Below are positions 6,095 to 11,669 of a stretch of 11,669 nucleotides of DNA, piece by piece. The notes under the pieces were generated by a model, which was not told the origin of the DNA, made no database searches, and saw only the letters and a program-made list of their open reading frames with translations. The DNA is from Balneolaceae bacterium (lineage in GTDB: Bacteria > Bacteroidota > Rhodothermia > Balneolales > Balneolaceae), in assembly GCA_007123785.1 (NCBI GenBank), contig SLGL01000464.1, positions 1-11,669 on the forward strand, read 5' to 3'. Numbering within the stretch: position 1 is the first letter of the stretch; every line of letters starts with the position of its first letter. The position numbers were made by a program, and so were the translations under genes.

Positions 6095-7593
6095 GACTGA
6101 TTCCTCCACTGAACGGTCAAATGTTGATTCATCCATGCAAACACTACCGCAGAAATTCCCCACGGAAGCTGATCCAGCAGAATATCCTGCGTTTTTTCTT
6201 CTACGTAAAGCGTCCAGCCAAAACTGCTTTTTTTCAGGCGGCCGTTACGCCGGAGAAAGTTCTCACGAAGTCCATCGGGAGTGGTATTTTTCAGTGCCTT
6301 CCAGTGATTTACGGCACTGTTGAGCACTTTTTTACACTCCTCTTTTTCATATTCACTCACCGGTAAAAAACGGTGAACCGGCATACCCACCGGCCAGTTG
6401 CACAAGTACATCGGCAGGGCCAGGGCTGGTTCATCAAACTGCTCTTCACCTGTGGCAAGATAGTGTAAAAGGCATACAGCGCGCTCTTTTTTTTCTTCAT
6501 TCGGAAAAATTTCTTCCTCCAGTAAACCGAGATTGTCAAGCAACCGGGGGATGAAAGGGTTAAGCAGCACAAGTCCGGCCTGCGGAACCTCGTACTCTTC
6601 CGCTGATTCTGATCTCTTCTTCTTGAAAACTGCAATGTCAGGCTGATTAGGCAGTTCATTTGCCTGAGAAATCGAATTTCCGGTGTTAATGTACGGACTG
6701 AATTGTTCGGGCATCATACTTTTTGCAACGGAAATCCACTCTTTCTGGTACCGTTCGGCCGATGAATCCAGCCAGGCAGTCCAGGGATGAGCCGGCAGGC
6801 CGGTTGAACCGATTGCGGGAATTGCATCAAAAATTAATGTCATCCATCGTTCCAGCAGCTCTTTTTTGTTTCTGATCGTTCCGGCAGTATACCTGAGGGT
6901 TTCGTAATACAGCAATCTTTCAGTACGATGTATTTTTCCCGATGAAACCGGTGGTTTGGTTTCCCGGACGAACCGTTGAAAGGCATCAAAAAAAGAGATT
7001 ATTCCCGAATGATCACTCCCGGAAAGGATCCGCTGTAACAGTATGAATATGGTTTCTTCAGAAAACTGGATGGCCAGACGCCGGAGAGCAGATGGGTTAC
7101 TCCTGAGTGGCGGCATTAGCTTCTTCTTCTTCTTTTGAGAACGTAGCATGTCCGTGAGCTGTTTTTCGAGCTGCTTAAGAGAATCCTCAGAAGATGCCCA
7201 CCAGGGAAAAGCTCCGATTTCCAGGTATGTCATCAGCAGTTCATGACCCTGACCCGGTTTTTGAGCCGGGCTTTCTTCAAAAATCTCAGCCCTGTTTATT
7301 TCTTTCCGTTTCCTTTTTATTGATTCTGCTATTTTTTTGAGTAGGGCTTCTTCGATTCGGCTTTCCAGTGTGTCCAAATTACCGGTTTGCAGATTCACCA
7401 CCACAGAAAACTGTTCAAGCCGGAGAATATCATCATCCGCATGCTTCTTTGTCCGCCTTTCAAACCGGTCTATTCCCGACAATACCCCGTACTTTACTTT
7501 CGCGGAGAGTTCGTTTTGCTGCGGCAGCTCGCTTTCCGGCAGGTTCAGCTCAATCAGAAGCTTTTGGATGATATGTGGCTTGCTGTTTTTCAC
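6091..7593 (-). CDS. Contractile injection system tape-measure-like protein
   Basis: A 500-residue protein resembling the family annotated as contractile injection system tape measure protein. Supporting motifs are the N-terminal HIIQKLLIELNLP with a following beta-rich DILRLEQFSVVVNL stretch, the GAFPWWA motif (127-133), AGLVLLNPFIPRLL (339-352), and LLHYLATG plus ALPMYLCNWPVGMPV (375-406). Family knowledge: these proteins are encoded just before the AAA+ ATPase, as here, and are proposed to set or guard tube length. I recall most relatives being longer, so this is a compact member. It has a lysine run (KKKKK, 154-158) coded by AAG/AAA repeats and no signal peptide. The start is GTG at 7593; the preceding in-frame codons are ATT and the TAA of the upstream gene, so no earlier start exists except the unlikely ATT. 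The stop overlaps the ATPase start by ATGA. The family assignment rests on recalled motifs; the exact role remains inferred. Confidence 0.82.
   Translation of the reverse strand: MKNSKPHIIQKLLIELNLPESELPQQNELSAKVKYGVLSGIDRFERRTKKHADDDILRLEQFSVVVNLQTGNLDTLESRIEEALLKKIAESIKRKRKEINRAEIFEESPAQKPGQGHELLMTYLEIGAFPWWASSEDSLKQLEKQLTDMLRSQKKKKKLMPPLRSNPSALRRLAIQFSEETIFILLQRILSGSDHSGIISFFDAFQRFVRETKPPVSSGKIHRTERLLYYETLRYTAGTIRNKKELLERWMTLIFDAIPAIGSTGLPAHPWTAWLDSSAERYQKEWISVAKSMMPEQFSPYINTGNSISQANELPNQPDIAVFKKKRSESAEEYEVPQAGLVLLNPFIPRLLDNLGLLEEEIFPNEEKKERAVCLLHYLATGEEQFDEPALALPMYLCNWPVGMPVHRFLPVSEYEKEECKKVLNSAVNHWKALKNTTPDGLRENFLRRNGRLKKSSFGWTLYVEEKTQDILLDQLPWGISAVVFAWMNQHLTVQWRNQS
6101..6107 (-). promoter_or_regulatory. 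Shine-Dalgarno that selects the ATPase start
   Basis: GGAGGAA on the minus strand, with the GGAGG core eight bases before the ATG at 6094. Together with the ATGA overlap it supports this start over the in-frame ATGs further upstream. Confidence 0.75.
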
Positions 7594-7596
7594 AAT

Positions 7597-10500
7597 TTAT
7601 CCCACGGTCCGGGTCATTATTCTTTGTATGACCTGCATCATTTCCTTCAGCTCAGCACTGTAAAATTCATTGAATCGTTTATTCACCTCCTCAAGCCTTG
7701 GAATCAGCTCTCCGGTGGTAATTGCTTTTATAAATGGTTCTGTAAATTCTCTTCGGAAATGTTCTGTCATTTCCAGCCAGTTCTGAATTCTTTGATTCTG
7801 TAACGGAACATGTTCAATTTTTCGCTCACGGCAGGAACGTATGTACATATAAACCAATAACATTTCGTAGTAAAGGTTTATGGATAACACCTGCTGACTG
7901 CCTGTCTGATTGGCAACTGGCCTTGTAATCTGAAACTGAAAACCCGAAATAAACTGATTAATCTCCTCATCCAGTTCGCCTTTGAGAAAAGGTTCCGGAT
8001 CATCAAAAATTCTTTGATAAAACGGATTGATGTGTTCGTCCATTAATCCATGGAAATTCTGAAGTTCTGCCTGATTTTCCCTGAACATTCTGAGAAGTAT
8101 ATCTCTTGAGATACGAATGTTTTCAACAGCAAAGTCCCGGCAATTTGTTTCGGGTTCAGGCTCCGGAACAGGATCCGGTTCCGGAGCGGGATCATTAATC
8201 TCACGTTCAGGAACCTCGAATTCGATATCTATGATGTTTTCACCTGAGCACGGTCCGTTTTCAGCTTTCAGCCGGACCGTACTGCTGAATTCACTGCCCG
8301 GTTCTGTCTGGAACAGATGTGTGACTTTTTCGGCTGTTGTCGACTCTTTTTGGCCATCTCCAAAGTCCCACTCAAAAATAAACTGTTCCCGGTTTGAGGT
8401 TTGATTGATAAAAGTAACGGCGGCGATGGTGTTATTTTTTTCAAACTGAACATCTTCATCCCGCAAAAACTCCGGTTCCGGTTTTTCATAAAGCCGCAAT
8501 ACCGGTTCCACACGGATGCTGTTCACAGCAAACCGGATTGGCTTTCCGTAATCGGCTTCATCCACTTCATTCGGATCGAAAAAGATACTTCCTTCCTTTT
8601 CCAGAATGGCCATTTCCTGATCTTCACCGTCAATCTGCGCTTTCACCTCGCCTGTGGCAGGAGTGACGTCCAGTTTTATTTCGCCGGCCCGTTCCCCCGG
8701 TTTCATGCAGATGTGATCCGCCGGGAGTCTCAGGATCACTTCTTCATCAGGGATTACGAAAGTTACCGGGGGCGCACCGGAGCAGCAGACGTAGGGCAGG
8801 CAGAGGTCACCGATTACGGTGCCTCGTGCTATTTTAAACAGATTACTTCCCGGGGTATAAAGCACAATAAATGTCCCTCCTTTAGGCACCCCGGCAAGAT
8901 GTTCCGCGCCGGGGTGTTCACGGATAAATTCCGGGAGCATAAATCTTTTGAAAAGTTCAGCTTTTCTTCTCTCAATTTTATCCTGTAACACCTTTATTTT
9001 TTCCGGCAGACAGCAGATGGAAGAGAGGCTGTGAAGCAGGTGAGAGTAGGTCTCTGTCCATTCGAAAGAAGCAAGTTTTGTCTCTTCGCTGAGCATCATC
9101 TGCCGGAACCTGAGCTGTCCTCTCTTCAGCCTGGCGCAGAAGATTTCGATGGATTGTCTGAATCGCTCGAACTGATCGGGGAATGCCTCGCGGGTGTCGC
9201 TGATTTTGAGATCTTCGACTTCTTTCAGTGTGCTGATCAGATCTACGGGAAACTCCAGTACGGTCCAGGCAAGATCCTTGTCCATATTTTTTGAAATTTC
9301 CGAAACCTGATCCATCATCCGGGATCGGATATCATTCGCAGAATCCCGGAGCTGAATGTTTTTGTGAAAAAGTTCTCCGGAAAAGCCTTCATCAATTATA
9401 AACTGATCCAGCACCACATTTCTTCTTGTCTGCACGGCAGGAATCTGTCGGGTTGTTTTTGCTGTTTCGAACCTGAAAGCTGTTTCCGAGCCCGGTATCC
9501 GCTCCTGAAAATCTGTGCGGAAGTGAATATCTACGGCTTTTTTTATGTCCATAAACTGGATGTGCCGGCTCGGTTCTTCCAGACTAAAACCGGACATAAA
9601 GCGAGTCACTTTTTGGATTAGGCACTCCTGTTCCCGGTTCCATGCATCCAGGATCGCCTGCAGATCTTCAAAATAGGTGCGGTACTCTTCAGTATCGATG
9701 GTCTCTTCAATCACGCTATTCCCGACAGAGACCGGCAGCACTTTAAATGCGAGACCTTTTTCTGTTTTGATTTTTTTAATCTGATCCACTACGCTCGCAA
9801 CACTTTGGCCATTGTGTCCTTCCACACGGAAAAAATCGTGGCCTTTCAGGTGAATATCGATCGGGTTTTCAGAGTCTTCATAACCAAATTCAAAAAAGTT
9901 GGGAACCGGCCTGATTCCATCCTTACGCCACCCCGCTACGAACTCTTTGGAATTTTCGGAACTTTCTAAATTGTAATAGGCAGGGATTGCTCGCTCGCTC
10001 AATGGAAAATCGTCCGAAAGTGACGGAGTGACTCTCACCTCATTTAGAAGTTCCGGATTATAATCACGGATCATCAGCAGTAATCTCTTGTATGCGTTTC
10101 TTATACGATCAAGGTTCACAGGATGATTCAGGGCAGGTGAAGGATAAAAACCATGCCTGAAACTTTGTTTTGTCTTTCTGAGCGAACCGAGAAGAAGATG
10201 TTTGGGAAACGCCTTGGTATCCGGGCAGCAGAGCGAAAAATTCTGCCGCAGAAATTCTGTAATCTCATTCAGCTGTGCGGCAAGATCGCGGTAAAAATCG
10301 TAGAGGTACTGAGAGCTGTAAGTGTCTGCTCCCAAATTGTTTATTATACCTGAAACGTTCACGTCGGGCATGTCATCTTTGAACAGAGGTAAATTGTCCA
10401 TCAATTCAATCTGCTTGATGATTTTCTTGAAATCTGCAACCTCCCTGTAAGCTGCAGTAAATTCATCCAGGTTTTCCTGTTTGCCGGAATGAACCACACG

Positions 10501-11133
10501 TTGCACACGAACCGGCTTCAGTTTTTCATTGACGGGTTCCAGTTTTTTATCTAATAACTGAGTGTGGAGTGTGTCTTTCTCAAGAAGGTGTTCAGCATCA
10601 TCGGCAGAAATCAGAAGTACTCGCGGGCGGTTCACCACTTCTTTACCCTGAGAATTGCAATCCACGGGCGAACAATCTTCCGGTTCGCGATGATAATATT
10701 CCAGGTAGACCAGGGCAACGGCAGAGTTGAATTCAAACTCCGCAGCATCTTCGAAGTCACTCAGTGGTTTTGTATCCGTTGCATCGGGATCTTTCGTCAG
10801 CTCCCAAAGGGGAATCGTTTTTTCATTTCGGATAAAGCGTTCATATCGCACATTGGAATCATCAAACTGCCTGAAATTTTTGTAATCTGCCCCGTCAAGG
10901 TGTATCAGGTCTCCGTCGGTGGTGATGCCCACACCTTTCGTCAGGGAAATATTGTTACCAGAACGCGAAATCTCAAGCCCGCAGACGATGCCTACACCCG
11001 TCAGATGCACACGCGTGGACTTGTCCTGGTAGTTCAGGTGGTTCAGAACGGAGTTGAGCTGTGACTCGGTCAAAACCTGGTTATTAATAAAGCGGTTGTA
11101 TACGGGCGGTTGGGATTGCAGATAGTTATTCAT
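7597..11133 (-). CDS. Large PKD-domain protein of the eCIS operon, function unknown
   Basis: A 1178-residue protein with no signal peptide. The N-terminus has the pattern VYNRFINNQVLTESQLN ... GVGIVCGLE ... KGVGITTDGDLI (about 11-80), which I recognise as recurrent in Bacteroidota-type eCIS loci. The middle is largely helical. Near residue 780 is the cysteine cluster CLPYVCCS. A PKD-like beta-sandwich follows (about 865-965) with its hallmark WDFGDGQ at 922-928, then a proline-glutamate linker (DPAPEPDPVPEPEPE) and a helical C-terminal domain of about 190 residues. Position between the putative baseplate-region gene and the tape-measure-like gene suggests a baseplate, fibre or assembly factor; this is inference. 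A longer frame begins at 11265, but I place the start at 11133: the conserved motif begins there, AGAGGA (11145-11150) lies about 11 bases upstream, and the extra 44 residues overlap the preceding gene. The start overlaps that gene's end by 8 bp. Confidence 0.85.
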   Translation of the reverse strand: MNNYLQSQPPVYNRFINNQVLTESQLNSVLNHLNYQDKSTRVHLTGVGIVCGLEISRSGNNISLTKGVGITTDGDLIHLDGADYKNFRQFDDSNVRYERFIRNEKTIPLWELTKDPDATDTKPLSDFEDAAEFEFNSAVALVYLEYYHREPEDCSPVDCNSQGKEVVNRPRVLLISADDAEHLLEKDTLHTQLLDKKLEPVNEKLKPVRVQRVVHSGKQENLDEFTAAYREVADFKKIIKQIELMDNLPLFKDDMPDVNVSGIINNLGADTYSSQYLYDFYRDLAAQLNEITEFLRQNFSLCCPDTKAFPKHLLLGSLRKTKQSFRHGFYPSPALNHPVNLDRIRNAYKRLLLMIRDYNPELLNEVRVTPSLSDDFPLSERAIPAYYNLESSENSKEFVAGWRKDGIRPVPNFFEFGYEDSENPIDIHLKGHDFFRVEGHNGQSVASVVDQIKKIKTEKGLAFKVLPVSVGNSVIEETIDTEEYRTYFEDLQAILDAWNREQECLIQKVTRFMSGFSLEEPSRHIQFMDIKKAVDIHFRTDFQERIPGSETAFRFETAKTTRQIPAVQTRRNVVLDQFIIDEGFSGELFHKNIQLRDSANDIRSRMMDQVSEISKNMDKDLAWTVLEFPVDLISTLKEVEDLKISDTREAFPDQFERFRQSIEIFCARLKRGQLRFRQMMLSEETKLASFEWTETYSHLLHSLSSICCLPEKIKVLQDKIERRKAELFKRFMLPEFIREHPGAEHLAGVPKGGTFIVLYTPGSNLFKIARGTVIGDLCLPYVCCSGAPPVTFVIPDEEVILRLPADHICMKPGERAGEIKLDVTPATGEVKAQIDGEDQEMAILEKEGSIFFDPNEVDEADYGKPIRFAVNSIRVEPVLRLYEKPEPEFLRDEDVQFEKNNTIAAVTFINQTSNREQFIFEWDFGDGQKESTTAEKVTHLFQTEPGSEFSSTVRLKAENGPCSGENIIDIEFEVPEREINDPAPEPDPVPEPEPETNCRDFAVENIRISRDILLRMFRENQAELQNFHGLMDEHINPFYQRIFDDPEPFLKGELDEEINQFISGFQFQITRPVANQTGSQQVLSINLYYEMLLVYMYIRSCRERKIEHVPLQNQRIQNWLEMTEHFRREFTEPFIKAITTGELIPRLEEVNKRFNEFYSAELKEMMQVIQRIMTRTVG

Positions 11134-11669
11134 CGTTGTTCTTTTCCTCTTTGATTTCTCCAATGGTTGATCGTCCCAGTATGATCGATGTGTGCTGCTC
11201 TTCATCGTCCTGGCAGTCGTGAAGCCGTCCCTGCGGATAGATGGTTTGCAGATCGTGAAGGGCATCGGCCAGCGGCTTCATGTATACATCTTTGTTCGGT
11301 TCATAGGGGCGGCTCATTTTGTGGGTGAGCCAGTCTTTGTAATGCTCTTCGAGCTGAGCCATTTGAGGAGGTTCGGTTTCCTTAACCGAACCGTACCCGA
11401 TCCAGCAGATTCGTGTGAGGATATGAGCCGGAACTTCACTGCGGATCACATTCTCGGCAAATTCGCGGTAATACATGTTCGAAAATCGTTTGAGCCAGCC
11501 GGGCAAAACAATAGTCAGCCGGAAAGAGTAGGGGTCGTTCGGCGGACACTGCGTACATTCTGAATTCATGCAGATTTTCATAAATTTTTTATCGACATCG
11601 TTATCATCCGGGTCCGGCCGAAGCAAAATGTTTTCAAACAGAAACATTCCCTCCTCAAACTGTTTTTCC
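11126..11669 (-). CDS. C-terminal part of a large eCIS operon protein, start beyond window
   Basis: The frame is open to the right edge, so the ATG at 11645-11647 is probably internal: the codons before it (EKQFEEG) read through without a stop. The visible 180 residues include FLFENILLRPDPDD, a CxxC (NSECTQCPPND), SFRLTIVLPGWLKRF, YYREFAENVIRSEVPAHI, an EEHYKDWL helix, and the end IYPQGRLHDCQDDE. I recall this set of motifs (FEHILLRP, a conserved proline-tryptophan, 'E.PAHI') as the C-terminal end of very long proteins in Bacteroidota eCIS operons, usually next to baseplate genes. Its role is probably structural, by position. The stop TAA (11126-11128) overlaps the next gene's start by 8 bp. 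Because the N-terminus is missing, the full domain content and length cannot be judged. A complete 173-residue protein starting at 11647 is possible but less likely. Confidence 0.78.
   Translation of the reverse strand, partial: EKQFEEGMFLFENILLRPDPDDNDVDKKFMKICMNSECTQCPPNDPYSFRLTIVLPGWLKRFSNMYYREFAENVIRSEVPAHILTRICWIGYGSVKETEPPQMAQLEEHYKDWLTHKMSRPYEPNKDVYMKPLADALHDLQTIYPQGRLHDCQDDEEQHTSIILGRSTIGEIKEEKNNDE

Noticed and set aside
6095..6163. 23-residue N-terminal extension of the AAA+ ATPase
   Set aside because: It lies within the upstream gene and lacks a ribosome site, whereas the ATG at 6094 has GGAGGAA and an ATGA overlap.
7115..7139. AAG/AAA repeat coding a lysine run as a programmed frameshift site
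   Set aside because: The frame continues intact through conserved motifs downstream and the alternative frames offer no meaningful product.
8401..8988. 195-codon plus-strand reading frame
   Set aside because: It is the antisense shadow of the PKD protein gene, whose own strand shows WDFGDGQ and CLPYVCCS.
11134..11265. 44-residue N-terminal extension of the PKD protein
   Set aside because: It is antiphase sequence within the preceding gene; the conserved family start (VYNRF...QVLTESQLN) begins right after the ATG at 11133.

Overview
The window holds the 3' part of an extracellular contractile injection system (eCIS) operon and the accessory or cargo genes that follow it. Every convincing gene is on the minus strand, so the locus reads from position 11669 down to 1. 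The gene families (PKD-type eCIS accessory protein, tape-measure-like protein with GxxPWWA and AGLVLLxPF motifs, classical eCIS AAA+ ATPase, DUF4157 protein) resemble those of the Bacteroidota/Balneolota/Rhodothermota group. Moderate GC content (judged by eye) and a mix of strong and absent Shine-Dalgarno sequences fit this. The lineage is an inference from family resemblance; there is no rRNA or marker gene.

Structural block, 11669 to 4754: (1) the C-terminal end of a large protein running off the right edge, probably a baseplate-region component; (2) a 1178-residue protein with a QLN/GIVCGL N-terminal region, a cysteine cluster and a PKD domain; (3) a 500-residue tape-measure-like protein starting with GTG; (4) a 446-residue AAA+ ATPase. 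These genes overlap or nearly touch (8-bp overlap, 3-nt gap, ATGA overlap) and are probably translated in a coupled way.

Accessory block, 4611 to 1, after a 142-bp gap: an endonuclease/exonuclease/phosphatase-family hydrolase without signal peptide; an M15-type peptidoglycan peptidase with N-terminal peptidoglycan-binding repeats; a 542-residue protein with a conserved leader, an OmpA-like domain and a metzincin-like zinc protease; then a DUF4157 protein cut by the left edge.

Two structural observations stand out. First, the 542-residue protease and the DUF4157 protein share nearly the same first 56 residues (49 identical) and then diverge completely, so a common leader is joined to different bodies. 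This is a candidate sorting or loading signal for the injection particle. Second, the stretch between these genes (about 739-1040) contains degraded ends of a second M15 gene and a second phosphohydrolase gene in the same order as the intact ones. The accessory block therefore arose by tandem duplication of [phosphohydrolase - M15 peptidase - leader gene], followed by collapse of one copy and divergence of the payload.

A likely overall picture (inference): the structural genes build and assemble a contractile particle, the AAA+ ATPase acts late in assembly, and the downstream genes supply cargo and possibly a cell-wall enzyme for release or delivery. No tRNA, rRNA, CRISPR array, integrase or insertion sequence was seen.
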